Shown here piece after piece: positions 15,345-23,809 of a DNA stretch of 64,000 bases. The notes under the pieces were generated by a model. That model did not search any database, was not told the origin of the DNA, and saw only the letters and a program-made list of their open reading frames with translations. Position 1 is the stretch's first letter. The number at the start of each line of letters is the position of its first letter. Origin of the DNA: Flavobacterium cupreum (GTDB taxonomy: Bacteria; Bacteroidota; Bacteroidia; Flavobacteriales; Flavobacteriaceae); assembly GCF_003996965.1 (NCBI RefSeq), contig NZ_QWDM01000004.1, positions 137,527-201,526 on the forward strand, given 5' to 3'. The position numbers and the translations under genes were made by a program.

Positions 15345-16073
15345 TTATGCTTCAAAAAAGCGGCTGTTATTTTCAAAAGCAGTTCCAATCACTACTAAAT
15401 CTGCACCTGCATTGTAGGCTTCCTGAATTCCCTGCAAATCTACAATTCCTCCTCCAACAATTATCGGAATTTCAATATTTTGAGCAATTAACGTTATCAT
15501 TTCCAGCGGAACAGCTTTCTTGGCTCCGCTTCCGGCTTCCAGGTACACTAGTTTATTCCCCAACATTTCGCCAGCCTGAGCTGTTGCCAGCACCAGATCA
15601 AGATCCTTACGATCCAGCGGTTGTGTTTTACTCACTCTGGCTACGGCTGTTTCGTTGCCGCTTTCTATTAAAATGTATCCTGTCGAAAGGACTTCCAGAT
15701 TTGTTTTTTTCAGGATTGGTGCTGCCTGTACCTGATATTCTATTAAGTAGTCCGCATTTCGGCCGGACAATAATGACAAAAACAAAATAGCATCGGCCTG
15801 CGGTGAAATCTGTGACGGATCTCCCGGAAATATAACAACGGGCAGGTTTGTTTTTTGTTTTAACTCCGTCATTAGTTCTTCTAAAATAGTAGTCTGAACA
15901 ATACTTCCTCCAACAAAAATATGAGTGGCAGGTGACTGGTTTATTTTAAACAAAAGGTCCTCTAAATTTTCCCAGACAATTTTATCCGGATCCAGAAGAA
16001 TAGCAAGCAGTTTTCGCCCGTCTATCTTGGCCTGAATAATTTGCTGGTAAATATTGGGTATTTTTTGTCTCAT
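15345..16073 (-). CDS. Geranylgeranylglyceryl phosphate synthase-family protein (PcrB-like)
   Basis: Prenyltransferase of the GGGPS/PcrB TIM-barrel family, which joins a polyprenyl diphosphate to glycerol-1-phosphate. Start set at ATG 16073 (M-R-Q-K-I-P-N-I-Y); the longer frame needs a TTG start. Motifs: L-L-A-I-L-L-D-P-D-K, T-H-I-F-V-G-G-S-I-V, V-I-F-P-G-D-P-S-Q-I, E-A-G-S-G-A (phosphate-binding) and I-I-V-G-G-G-I at the C-terminal end. 242 residues, normal length. In Bacteroidota its product and role are not settled. Precedes pnuC on the same strand. Confidence 0.92.
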   Translation of the reverse strand: MRQKIPNIYQQIIQAKIDGRKLLAILLDPDKIVWENLEDLLFKINQSPATHIFVGGSIVQTTILEELMTELKQKTNLPVVIFPGDPSQISPQADAILFLSLLSGRNADYLIEYQVQAAPILKKTNLEVLSTGYILIESGNETAVARVSKTQPLDRKDLDLVLATAQAGEMLGNKLVYLEAGSGAKKAVPLEMITLIAQNIEIPIIVGGGIVDLQGIQEAYNAGADLVVIGTAFENNSRFFEA

Positions 16074-16127
16074 AATCGGGCGTAAAAGTAAAAGTTTTTT
16101 AATGGACAAGAACTATTTTGAATGAAT

Positions 16128-16135
16128 TATATTTG
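16128..16135 (+). promoter_or_regulatory. -7 promoter box of the Crp/Fnr-like gene (TATATTTG)
   Basis: Exact TAnnTTTG match 33 bases ahead of the ATG at 16168; the gene is divergent from the GGGP synthase. Confidence 0.55.
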
Positions 16136-16167
16136 TGTAACGCTTTTGACAACCTAAGAAACAAATT

Positions 16168-16763
16168 ATGATTGCTGCCGATCTTTTAGAAAAATATGGT
16201 GCCTCAAAGAAATTTTACGAAAAAACCTCAACTGTATTTGAAGAAGGAAAATTCCCCACCACTACTATCAGATTGTGTCAGGTGAAATAAAAATAAACAA
16301 TTACAATGATGACGGACGCGAGTTTATTCAGGGGATTTTCTACAAAGACCAGTCCTTTGGAGAACCGCCCTTATTCTTAAATCAAAAATATCCCGCAAGC
16401 GCGGTTGCTGTGGAAGAAGCCCTCGTTCTTTGTCTTCCCAAGTCTGATTTTATGAAGTTACTGGATGAAAATCCTGCAGTAAGCATTCGAATAATCGAAA
16501 ATTTAGCCCAGCGTTTGTATTATAAATCGGTTATGGCGGCCGAAATGTCTACTCAGGAACCCGAACATCGTGTTTTGAAACTTATTGACCATGGAATTGC
16601 GTATTTTAATTTTAAAAAGGACGAAAACGGCTACCTCATCAATTTTACAAGACAGCAGATTGGAGATTTAACGGGATTGCGTGTAGAAACCGTTATCCGG
16701 ACTATTAAAACATTGGAAAAAAAAGGTGTTTTGAAGATCATAAACAGAAAAGTATACCGATAA
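16168..16763 (+). pseudogene. Crp/Fnr-family regulator with a one-base frameshift
   Basis: The ATG at 16168 opens a frame (M-I-A-A-D-L-L-E-K-Y-G) that reads F-E-E-G-K-F-P and then stops at about 16290. The rest of the protein is in the next frame: V-S-G-E-I-K-I-N-N, cyclic-nucleotide-type beta-roll to about 16550, then a Crp-type winged helix with F-T-R-Q-Q-I-G-D-L-T-G-L-R-V-E-T-V-I-R-T-I-K-T-L-E. One extra C in the CCCC run at 16253-16256 would join them as F-P-H-H-Y-Y-Q-I-V-S-G. So either a real frameshift in a C-run or a sequencing error. A shorter frame starting with GTG at 16275 lacks part of the beta-roll. Likely target: the palindrome just downstream. Confidence 0.85.
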
Positions 16764-16774
16764 AAAAGTTCTTG

Positions 16775-16796
16775 TTTTATGATTTAAGTCATAAAA
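16775..16796. promoter_or_regulatory. Perfect palindrome, candidate Crp/Fnr-family operator
   Basis: TTTTATGA (16775-16782), six-base spacer, TCATAAAA (16789-16796). It sits between the regulator and the globin operon, centred about 42 bases ahead of the start implied by the -7 box at 16816-16823, the class II activator position used by Fnr and Crp. Confidence 0.65.
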
Positions 16797-16815
16797 CGCA
16801 GCGGTATTGTGAGCG

Positions 16816-16823
16816 TATCTTTG
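16816..16823 (+). promoter_or_regulatory. -7 promoter box of the globin operon (TATCTTTG)
   Basis: Exact TAnnTTTG match 21 bases ahead of the ATG at 16845. It overlaps the GTG-started extension of the next gene, which argues for the ATG start. Confidence 0.65.
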
Positions 16824-16844
16824 CGGTATAAAAATCTCAATATC

Positions 16845-17132
16845 ATGACACTATATCAAACAACATTCGAAAATTTCAATAAAAGTTACATGGGTTCTGC
16901 TGCAATGGCGGTAATTGGTCAAAGCTGTTTAGGCGGTGCTGCTGCCATGTACGTTTTAGCAAACGGAACTTCTATTCCTCAAATGATTCAGCTGGCCATT
17001 ATTGTATTAGCCTGTATCTTTGTAAACACTTCAATATTGGCACAAATGAAACACAAAGTCGTTTTTAATCTTTTGATTCTAAGTGCATTTTTAAGCGTAT
17101 CATTGATCATCCTGAACAATTTTATACTGTGA
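16845..17132 (+). CDS. Small membrane protein upstream of the globin
   Basis: A 95-residue hydrophobic protein without a recognised family. Three transmembrane segments are visible: about 17-40 (G-S-A-A-M-A-V-I-G), 44-64 (I-Q-L-A-I-I-V-L-A-C-I-F-V) and 73-93 (L-L-I-L-S-A-F-L-S-V-S-L-I-I). Start set at ATG 16845 because the promoter box lies within the longer frame. It overlaps the globin gene by four bases (GTGA), so the two are one unit. A link to oxygen or nitric-oxide handling is inference from context. Confidence 0.75.
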   Translation: MTLYQTTFENFNKSYMGSAAMAVIGQSCLGGAAAMYVLANGTSIPQMIQLAIIVLACIFVNTSILAQMKHKVVFNLLILSAFLSVSLIILNNFIL

Positions 17133-17527
17133 AAAAACCAATCGAAAACAGAACTGATATTTCTTTTCTAGTCCATCAGTTCTATGCTAAAATAAGAGCC
17201 GATCAGGAAATCGGCTTTTATTTTATTACGATGATTAAAGACTGGGATGCACATCTGGAAAAACTAACCGATTTTTGGGAGACCAACTTATTTGCGGTTA
17301 AAAAATACAAAGGCAATCCTAATGCCGTACACAATGAAGTCGATGCCCGCTTTGACGGAAAAATTACTTCAAACGAATTTGGCATTTGGCTGAACTATTG
17401 GTTTCAGACTTTAGAAGAACACTTTGAAGGCGAAAATGCAGAAACACTAAAGAGACGCGCCCGAAAAATGGGAACTTTCTTGTTTGTAAGCATGTTTGAG
17501 CATCGTAAGAAAGAAACTAAAATTTAG
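17129..17527 (+). CDS. Group III truncated haemoglobin
   Basis: A 132-residue haem protein of the 2/2 globin fold, cytoplasmic; relatives bind oxygen or detoxify nitric oxide and other ligands. Signature: F-Y-A-K-I-R-A-D near the B helix, W-x2-H-L-x-K-L-x-D-F-W in the E helix region, K-Y-K-G-N-P-N-A-V-H-N-E-V whose His is the expected proximal ligand, and W-x-N-Y-W-F-Q-T-L-x-E-x-F in helix G/H. GTG start within the previous stop. Regulation by the upstream palindrome and Crp/Fnr-like protein is likely. Confidence 0.87.
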   Translation: MKKPIENRTDISFLVHQFYAKIRADQEIGFYFITMIKDWDAHLEKLTDFWETNLFAVKKYKGNPNAVHNEVDARFDGKITSNEFGIWLNYWFQTLEEHFEGENAETLKRRARKMGTFLFVSMFEHRKKETKI

Positions 17528-17630
17528 TCACTCTCCTTTGCGGAGATTCCGCGTTCCCCATAATGACAAGATTGTGCTTATTCCTGAAGCCAAAAATTTT
17601 GAATTTAGAATTTCAAAATTGGAATTTCAT

Positions 17631-18287
17631 TCAATCCTGTTTCTCAAAAGCATAGACCAAAGTAAACTGTCCTTCAAAATTATCTGACTTGATTTCATTA
17701 TAATGTACCTCAAAATCTTTGACCAGATCATCAAAATGAAGGCTCGCTTCTGCCTGGTTTTTGTTTAGAGAAAAATCTTCAACTTTAATATGGTCTTTAA
17801 AGCTAATGCCTTTTTCGTTTCTGATTTTAAAAATAGCTTCCTTGGCTCCCCAGATTACAGTGAGTTTTTTTACATATTCCTCAATAGGGTCCGGTTTTAA
17901 ATAATCACATTCGAAATCGGTAAATTTATCGGCAATGCGAATAATTTTTTCACGTTGTAATTCCATATCAATTCCAACCGTTTCATGGCTGACGATAATT
18001 GCTGCAAAATGATACGAATGTGTTATCGAGATATAATTGTGGCAATCAAAATAAGGTTTTCCAAACTCGTCATAATGCAAATCATGATCTGTAAAACCCA
18101 TTTCCTGAATCAGCATCCGAACGCTCAGAAAAGCACGCTGGTGCATTTGGGATTTCATTCCGTTCAATCGCAGCTGCGTCTTCTCTTTCAATACTACTTT
18201 GCCCAATAACTCGTCAAAAGATTCGGTTATTTCCCAAATTAAGATTTTAGTTGTTTCGTTGAATTGTATTGTTTTATATAATGGCAT
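17631..18287 (-). CDS. 4'-phosphopantetheinyl transferase
   Basis: Transfers the phosphopantetheine arm from CoA to carrier proteins. The 218-residue protein is Sfp-type in length (two similar halves). Metal-binding motif V-G-I-D-M-E-L and the catalytic W-G-A-K-E-A-I-F-K are both intact, as is the central S-I-T-H-S-Y-H. Sfp-type enzymes act on secondary-metabolite carriers and, in some Bacteroidota, on fatty-acid carrier protein as well. Isolated on the minus strand, divergent from ahcY. Confidence 0.93.
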   Translation of the reverse strand: MPLYKTIQFNETTKILIWEITESFDELLGKVVLKEKTQLRLNGMKSQMHQRAFLSVRMLIQEMGFTDHDLHYDEFGKPYFDCHNYISITHSYHFAAIIVSHETVGIDMELQREKIIRIADKFTDFECDYLKPDPIEEYVKKLTVIWGAKEAIFKIRNEKGISFKDHIKVEDFSLNKNQAEASLHFDDLVKDFEVHYNEIKSDNFEGQFTLVYAFEKQD

Positions 18288-18543
18288 TCGTTCTCTTATG
18301 TTTTATGCGGTTTAATTTTCTAAACCATATAAGTCATACAAGTACATATAATTTTAGGGTCTAAAAAATGAGTTTAGTAAATTTAAGCAAATAGTAAAGA
18401 AAGTACATTATAAAGAATCTTTTTTAAATGAACTTATATTACTTATATGGTAAAAAACAATTTACAAACTAATGTTCTAAAGATTAAGAAATTAAACATT
18501 TCACAAATCTTACAGAAATAGTAAAAATTCAAAAGGTATTCCG

Positions 18544-18551
18544 TAAATTTG
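18544..18551 (+). promoter_or_regulatory. -7 promoter box of ahcY (TAAATTTG)
   Basis: Exact TAnnTTTG match 32 bases ahead of the ATG at 18584. The rest of the 296-base gap from 18288 holds only A/T-rich sequence, with no ORF or riboswitch motif seen. Confidence 0.6.
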
Positions 18552-18583
18552 CAAAAATTTTACAATATACAAATATACTATAA

Positions 18584-19900
18584 ATGAGTACTACAACTAC
18601 GCCTTTTGTGGCTTTCAAAGTAAAAGACATTTCTCTAGCGGCTTGGGGAAGAAAAGAAATTGAACTGGCTGAAGCTGAAATGCCAGGTTTAATGGCGCTT
18701 CGTGCTGAATATAAAGACGAACAACCTCTTGCAGGTGCCCGTATCGCCGGATGTTTGCACATGACGATTCAGACTGCAGTTTTGATCGAAACTTTAATTG
18801 CTCTTGGTGCTGAAGTTACATGGTCTTCCTGTAACATTTTCTCTACTCAGGATCAGGCTGCTGCTGCTATTGCTGCTGCAGGAATTCAGGTGTATGCCTG
18901 GAAAGGTCTTGACGAAGAATCATTTGACTGGTGTATTGAGCAAACTTTATTCTTTGGTGAAGACAGAAAACCACTGAACATGATTTTGGATGACGGTGGA
19001 GATTTAACTAACATGGTTATTGACCGTTTCCCTGAATTGGTTCCTGGAATCAAAGGTCTTTCTGAAGAGACTACAACTGGAGTTCACAGACTTTACGAAA
19101 GAGTAAAAGCCGGAACTTTACCAATGCCTGCAATCAACATTAATGACTCTGTTACTAAATCTAAATTTGATAACAAATACGGTTGTAAAGAATCTGCAGT
19201 TGATGCTGTTCGTCGTGCTACTGACTTAATGTTAGCCGGAAAAAGAGTAATTGTTTGCGGATACGGTGATGTTGGAAAAGGAACTGCTGCTTCTTTCAGA
19301 GGTGCAGGATCTATTGTAACGGTTACTGAAATCGATCCAATTTGTGCTTTACAGGCTGCAATGGACGGTTATGAAGTTAAAAAATTAAACACTGTAATTG
19401 CTAATGCTGATATCATCATTACCACTACAGGAAATAAAGATATCGTTCTTGGAGAGCACTTCGAGCAAATGAAAGACAAAACTGTTGTTTGTAACATTGG
19501 ACACTTTGATAACGAAATTGATATGGCCTGGTTGAACAAAAACCACGGTGCCTCTAAAATCGAAATCAAACCTCAGGTTGACAAATATACTATCGCCGGA
19601 AAAGATATTATCATTTTGGCTGAAGGCCGTTTGGTAAACCTTGGTTGTGCTACAGGTCACCCAAGTTTTGTAATGAGTAACTCCTTTACTAACCAAACTT
19701 TGGCTCAAATCGAATTATGGAAAAACAGTGCTGCTTACAACAATGACGTTTATATGTTACCTAAACATTTAGATGAAAAAGTGGCTGCTTTGCACTTAGC
19801 TAAATTAGGCGTTGAACTGGAAACGTTACGTGACGATCAGGCTGCTTACATTGGTGTTCCGGTTGAAGGTCCATTCAAACCAGAGTACTACAGATACTAG
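18584..19900 (+). CDS. ahcY: S-adenosylhomocysteine hydrolase
   Basis: Splits S-adenosylhomocysteine into adenosine and homocysteine, keeping methyltransferases free of product inhibition. The 438-residue enzyme is full length. Motifs: [11 protein letters not shown] near the N-terminus, then [31 protein letters not shown]-binding G-Y-G-D-V-G-K-G, and the C-terminal K-P-E-Y-Y-R-Y. The C-terminal Lys and Tyr reach into the neighbouring subunit's NAD site. Single gene with its own terminator. Confidence 0.98.
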   Translation: MSTTTTPFVAFKVKDISLAAWGRKEIELAEAEMPGLMALRAEYKDEQPLAGARIAGCLHMTIQTAVLIETLIALGAEVTWSSCNIFSTQDQAAAAIAAAGIQVYAWKGLDEESFDWCIEQTLFFGEDRKPLNMILDDGGDLTNMVIDRFPELVPGIKGLSEETTTGVHRLYERVKAGTLPMPAININDSVTKSKFDNKYGCKESAVDAVRRATDLMLAGKRVIVCGYGDVGKGTAASFRGAGSIVTVTEIDPICALQAAMDGYEVKKLNTVIANADIIITTTGNKDIVLGEHFEQMKDKTVVCNIGHFDNEIDMAWLNKNHGASKIEIKPQVDKYTIAGKDIIILAEGRLVNLGCATGHPSFVMSNSFTNQTLAQIELWKNSAAYNNDVYMLPKHLDEKVAALHLAKLGVELETLRDDQAAYIGVPVEGPFKPEYYRY

Positions 19901-19960
19901 TACATTTTAGATTGAAGATTTCTGATTTTAGATTTTAGATTTCTTTGATTATCCTATATC

Positions 19961-20000
19961 AAACCCGACAGCTTTTAAAACCTGTCGGGTTTTGTTTTTT
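19961..20000 (+). terminator. Intrinsic terminator after ahcY
   Basis: AAACCCGACAG at 19961-19971 pairs with CTGTCGGGTTT at 19982-19992, followed by T-rich sequence. Confidence 0.85.
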
Positions 20001-20068
20001 TAAGTACTCTCATTTCAAAAACCGCGAATTTAACAAGATATTCTATATAGTTGTTAGAATTTAAGTTT

Positions 20069-20076
20069 TACATTTG
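20069..20076 (+). promoter_or_regulatory. -7 promoter box (TACATTTG)
   Basis: TACATTTG, matching TAnnTTTG, 31 bases ahead of the ATG at 20108; a TTG at 20051 may be part of the -33 element. Confidence 0.5.
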
Positions 20077-20107
20077 AAACACAAATCCCAAGTTATAAAA
20101 CCAAATT

Positions 20108-20647
20108 ATGAGAACACGCCTGACTTTAATATTACTAATGCTCTTGCCATTTTTTGCTAATGCTCAATCTAATATGCAAAGACAGATGCAGGTTAATAAC
20201 GCAATGTTTAGACAGCAAAACCAAATGTTTCTGCAACAGCAACAACAACAGCGCGATATGTCCCGCATGCTTAATAACATTCAAACTACTGAAGATAAAC
20301 TGGCAAATGAAGAAAGAAAACTAAAAAAATCACAAACCAGGTTACTAGAAATAGAAACCGATTTAAAATCGAAAAAACAAGAATTAGCCAATCTTGAAAA
20401 CAATTCAAAAGATAATAATAGTGATCTTCAAAAAGACATCGAAAAGTCTCAAAAGCAAATTGCAAAGTCTGAAGAAAAATTAAGCAAAACAAATGGCAAA
20501 ATAGAGTCGAGTTCAAAAAAAATCCAGAATTTTCAAAAGAAAATCGAAACTTCTAAAGCAAAAAAAGAAGAACTAGCCCAAAAACACGAAGAGGAGAAAA
20601 GACTTAAAAAAGAAGAAAAAGAAAGAAAAGAGAAAGAGAAAAACTAA
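20108..20647 (+). CDS. Secreted coiled-coil protein of unknown function
   Basis: A 179-residue protein with a signal peptide (L-T-L-I-L-L-M-L-L-P-F-F-A-N-A, cleavage near 19-20), then a Gln/Met-rich stretch (about 20-55), then a long charged coiled coil with Lys and Glu in nearly every heptad to the end. It has no recognised enzyme motif. A periplasmic or surface-facing structural role is possible. The two next genes on the strand are close (gaps of about 40 and 10 bases), suggesting one operon. Confidence 0.7.
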   Translation: MRTRLTLILLMLLPFFANAQSNMQRQMQVNNAMFRQQNQMFLQQQQQQRDMSRMLNNIQTTEDKLANEERKLKKSQTRLLEIETDLKSKKQELANLENNSKDNNSDLQKDIEKSQKQIAKSEEKLSKTNGKIESSSKKIQNFQKKIETSKAKKEELAQKHEEEKRLKKEEKERKEKEKN

Positions 20648-20686
20648 ATTCTTAAATTGTCTTTTTGATAATTGAATATCAATAAT

Positions 20687-20971
20687 ATGATCGAAAAAGT
20701 TATATGTGAGCAACATGGAACAAAAGAAATGTCTTTCTCCTGTATTCATATTGCAATTGCTTTAGACCAAAAAGAAAAAGTTAGCTTTTTCTTTTCAGAG
20801 GCAGAAGATGATCTCCCGCAAATTGCATGGTGCGGAGATTGTGAAAAATGGCTATTAGAGAATGGAGAAGAATGGAATGATGCTTTTGAAACCTTAGCCG
20901 ATTTTAAAATATTATGTTCTGATTGCTTCGAAGAAGCAAAAGAAAATCAGCTTGGAACTGATAAAACTTAA
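20687..20971 (+). CDS. Small Cys-rich cytoplasmic protein of unknown function
   Basis: A 94-residue protein; start at ATG 20687, because the longer frame would need a TTG. Composition is acidic, with possible metal-binding pairs: C-E-Q-H near the N-terminus, W-C-G-D-C-E-K-W in the middle and I-L-C-S-D-C-F near the C-terminus. This looks like a small zinc-ribbon arrangement, but I do not recognise the family. Lies between the coiled-coil and WG-like genes. Confidence 0.65.
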   Translation: MIEKVICEQHGTKEMSFSCIHIAIALDQKEKVSFFFSEAEDDLPQIAWCGDCEKWLLENGEEWNDAFETLADFKILCSDCFEEAKENQLGTDKT

Positions 20972-20981
20972 ATAATTCTTC

Positions 20982-22070
20982 ATGAAACAAACTATTTTGG
21001 TTTATATATTTCTTTCTTTAAACTGCGGCCTGTTGGCGCAAAATAAAGACAGCTGGATTTCATTTTGGGATAAAGACACCACACATATCGGTTTTAAAGA
21101 CAAAAACGGCAACATCAAAATAGCGCCTAGATTTATGAGTTTAACTATGGCTCATAAATTTGATGCTATAATTGCGGTAGCTGAGGATGTAGACGATACC
21201 TGGAAAAGTTATTATATTACAAAAACCGGAAGAATAGTCGGGCGCGACAGTATGTATGTTTACGACAATGGTTTTGATTGTGAAAACGAAGGTTTTATAC
21301 GCTTTAAAGATCCTATAACAGACAAAATGGGTTTGTTTAATGGTGAAGGAAAGATCATCATTCCGGCAGAATACAGTGATTTGACAAAAGTCCGAAACGG
21401 AATGATTATCGCGCTGAAAGGTGCTGAAAAGGTAAAAGAGCCAGGCGGGGACGGTCATTTTAGCTGGGCTGGAGGAAAAGGATACCTCATCGATACAAAC
21501 AATAAAATCCTGATTGAGAATTTCGGATATACTAACGAGTTGAACTTTTATTCTCTGCAAAAATCAAAAGAACCGGATAAAGATGAAATCAGGGAATATT
21601 TTCAAGGTGTTGATGGCGAATATTATTCATTTGTCAATTTTGACAAGGAATTCAAATCGTGGTTGAAAAACAATTTGCTTTCTGATTTATCCAAAGACAA
21701 TTTACTAAAACATTCTTTTGCTACCATAACCTACTGGAAAGAGCCGAACGGCTGGATCAGGGAATCGAACACTAAATTTATCAATCAGAATTACACCTTT
21801 ATAAAACTTAAACTTCAGGAACTTACCTCCACAGATTGTGATTACTTTGTTTCAACTGATGGCCTGAACAGGTTTATTTTCGAAACAAACGAATTCGAAA
21901 CTTATTTCAACAATTGCAATGAACCCAAGGACTGGAGGTACCCGGTTAAAAATATCGTGATCTCGCCAAAGAACAAATCAGATTCAGGTCAGGATCATTT
22001 TGAGTTTTTAAGAACCGAAAATGGGTATAAACTGATCAGTGTTTCAGCTGCGAAAAACAACCTCAGATAA
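20982..22070 (+). CDS. WG-repeat-like secreted protein
   Basis: A 362-residue protein with a signal peptide (I-F-L-S-L-N-C-G-L-L-A-Q). The N-terminal half shows WG-type repeats, of the form I-G-F-K-D-K-N-G-N-I-K-I-A-P-R-F and M-G-L-F-N-G-E-G-K-I-I-I-P-A-E-Y. WG repeats are found in many Bacteroidota surface and periplasmic proteins; no enzyme activity is known. The C-terminal half has no recognised domain. Probably the last gene of the unit starting at 20108. Confidence 0.75.
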   Translation: MKQTILVYIFLSLNCGLLAQNKDSWISFWDKDTTHIGFKDKNGNIKIAPRFMSLTMAHKFDAIIAVAEDVDDTWKSYYITKTGRIVGRDSMYVYDNGFDCENEGFIRFKDPITDKMGLFNGEGKIIIPAEYSDLTKVRNGMIIALKGAEKVKEPGGDGHFSWAGGKGYLIDTNNKILIENFGYTNELNFYSLQKSKEPDKDEIREYFQGVDGEYYSFVNFDKEFKSWLKNNLLSDLSKDNLLKHSFATITYWKEPNGWIRESNTKFINQNYTFIKLKLQELTSTDCDYFVSTDGLNRFIFETNEFETYFNNCNEPKDWRYPVKNIVISPKNKSDSGQDHFEFLRTENGYKLISVSAAKNNLR

Positions 22071-22168
22071 TTTTTTATCGTACTAAAAAATTAAAACAGA
22101 ACACCGCAAGTTTCGGATTTTATCCCTGCAAAAACCAGTCGATATTTGTATTATAAAATGGAACGAAA

Positions 22169-23020
22169 ATGAACATACAGGAAAATATCAATTATAATCG
22201 TATTGCAGATGCTATCGATTATATCAAGGCCAATTTCAGGGAACAGCCTAATCTTGATGCCGTTGCCGAAAAAGTACACTTAAGTCCGTTTCACTTTCAG
22301 CGTTTGTTTACGGAATGGGCAGGAACAAGTCCGAAGAAATTTCTGCAATACATCAGTGTCGAACATGCCAAGAAAATCCTGAAAGAAAACAGTCAGGCCA
22401 CTTTGTCTGATACTGCTTACGAAACAGGTTTGTCAGGCACCAGCCGTCTTCACGATTTATTTGTAAACATCGAAGGAATGACACCGGCTGAATATAAAAA
22501 CGGCGGCAAAAATCTTTTTATCAGTTATAGTTTTGCCGAAAGTCCGTTTGGGAATATCATTGTAGCTTCAACTGAAAAGGGAGTTTGTTTTATGGCTTTT
22601 GCCGAAAATGAGCCAATCGGGTTGGAGGATTTAAAACATAAATTTCCAAACGCCACATTTACCAGAAAAATGGATTTAGCACAGCAAAATGCCTTATTTA
22701 TTTTCCAAAATGACTGGAGTAAATTGTCTGAAATAAAACTGCATTTAAAAGGAACAGATTTTCAGTTGAAAGTTTGGGAAACCCTGCTTAAAATTCCAAT
22801 GGGGCAACTTTCTACTTACGGAGCGATTGCACAGCAAATTGAAAAACCGAATGCTTCAAGAGCGGTCGGAACGGCTATTGGCAGCAATCCGGTTGCCTTT
22901 TTAATCCCCTGTCATCGCGTTATTCAATCTTCTGGGACCTTTGGCGGTTATATGTGGGGAAATACCCGAAAAACGGCTATAATTGGTTGGGAAGGCGCGC
23001 AATCTGACTCCGGAAATTAA
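22169..23020 (+). CDS. AraC-type activator fused to O6-methylguanine-DNA methyltransferase (Ada without N-Ada)
   Basis: A 283-residue protein. Residues 1-112: AraC-type DNA-binding domain (two HTHs; F-H-F-Q-R-L-F-T-E-W-A-G-T-S-P-K-K-F and G-M-T-P-A-E-Y). Residues 115-283: O6-alkylguanine transferase with the acceptor motif I-P-C-H-R-V-I, Cys at 248, plus F-Q-L-K-V-W-E and S-R-A-V-G-T-A-I-G-S-N-P-V. It repairs alkylated guanine by moving the alkyl group to that Cys and likely regulates its own locus. E. coli Ada has an extra N-terminal Zn domain sensing methyl phosphotriesters; here this domain is a separate protein 1.3 kb downstream. Confidence 0.93.
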   Translation: MNIQENINYNRIADAIDYIKANFREQPNLDAVAEKVHLSPFHFQRLFTEWAGTSPKKFLQYISVEHAKKILKENSQATLSDTAYETGLSGTSRLHDLFVNIEGMTPAEYKNGGKNLFISYSFAESPFGNIIVASTEKGVCFMAFAENEPIGLEDLKHKFPNATFTRKMDLAQQNALFIFQNDWSKLSEIKLHLKGTDFQLKVWETLLKIPMGQLSTYGAIAQQIEKPNASRAVGTAIGSNPVAFLIPCHRVIQSSGTFGGYMWGNTRKTAIIGWEGAQSDSGN

Positions 23021-23089
23021 AGAAACCTATAAACAAGACTTACTACTGTGCGCCTCTGCGCAAAAACTTCTCTATTTAAAATAATTTCA

Positions 23090-23803
23090 ATGCAAAATAT
23101 ATACTCTAAAATTGCTTCTCTTAATTGGGACAGCATCACCGAATCTATGCACGAAAATGGGTTCGCTATTATTCCGAATGTACTTGATAACGAACAATGT
23201 GAAGCTTTAAAAGACGATTATTCAAATCCGAATTTATACCGAAAAACGGTTGTCATGGAGCGTTATCGTTTCGGTTTGGGCGAATACAAATATTTCAATT
23301 ACCCGCTGCCTGATTTGATTCAGGATATACGATCATCGATTTATCCTAAATTGGCTCCCATTGGAAATGCCTGGATGAAAGCGTTAAATATAAACACGGT
23401 CTTTCCTCCAACACATGAAAAACTAGTAGAACAATGTCACGATAATAACCAACTTAAAGCGACGGTTTTAATTTTAAAATATGGCCCAGGTGGCTTTAAC
23501 ACTTTGCATCAGGATTTATACGGTGCTATTTATTTTCCTATTCAAACGGTACTTTTTCTGAATGAACCCGATAAAGATTTTACCGGTGGTGAATTTGTCC
23601 TGACACAGCAAACGCCTCGGGCACAATCTAAAGCGATTGTTCTGAAACCTAAAAAAGGCGATATGCTCATTTTTACAACCAATTTTCGCCCTGTAAAAGG
23701 CACAAAAGGCTACTATCGTGTGAATATGAAACACGGTGTGAGCGAAATCCATAGCGGCGAACGACATACGTTGGGAATTATTTTTCATGATGCGTTGTCT
23801 TGA
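23090..23803 (+). CDS. 2OG-Fe(II) oxygenase
   Basis: A 237-residue dioxygenase of the prolyl-4-hydroxylase-like type. Start set at ATG 23090 (M-Q-N-I-Y-S-K-I); the upstream extension comes from repeat sequence. The iron-binding H-x-D reads L-H-Q-D-L-Y, followed by F-L-N-E-P, F-T-G-G-E-F-V-L, and the C-terminal R-V-N-M-K-H-G-V-S with the second His and, downstream, R-H-T-L-G-I-I-F-H. Similar genes accompany ada/alkB in other bacteria (general knowledge of such loci), so a role in alkylation damage is plausible. Substrate unknown. Confidence 0.85.
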   Translation: MQNIYSKIASLNWDSITESMHENGFAIIPNVLDNEQCEALKDDYSNPNLYRKTVVMERYRFGLGEYKYFNYPLPDLIQDIRSSIYPKLAPIGNAWMKALNINTVFPPTHEKLVEQCHDNNQLKATVLILKYGPGGFNTLHQDLYGAIYFPIQTVLFLNEPDKDFTGGEFVLTQQTPRAQSKAIVLKPKKGDMLIFTTNFRPVKGTKGYYRVNMKHGVSEIHSGERHTLGIIFHDALS

Positions 23804-23809
23804 TTTTAA

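Noticed and set aside
15332..15790. 152-codon plus-strand ORF
   Set aside because: It is antisense to the GGGP synthase gene, with no family motif and a composition typical of a shadow frame.
16275..16763. Functional short Crp/Fnr protein from the GTG at 16275
   Set aside because: It would lose the first strands of the sensor beta-roll, which are present in the neighbouring frame; a frameshift explains the sequence better.
18288..18583. SAM or SAH riboswitch ahead of ahcY
   Set aside because: No conserved blocks of a known SAM/SAH riboswitch were seen; only a -7 box and A/T-rich sequence.
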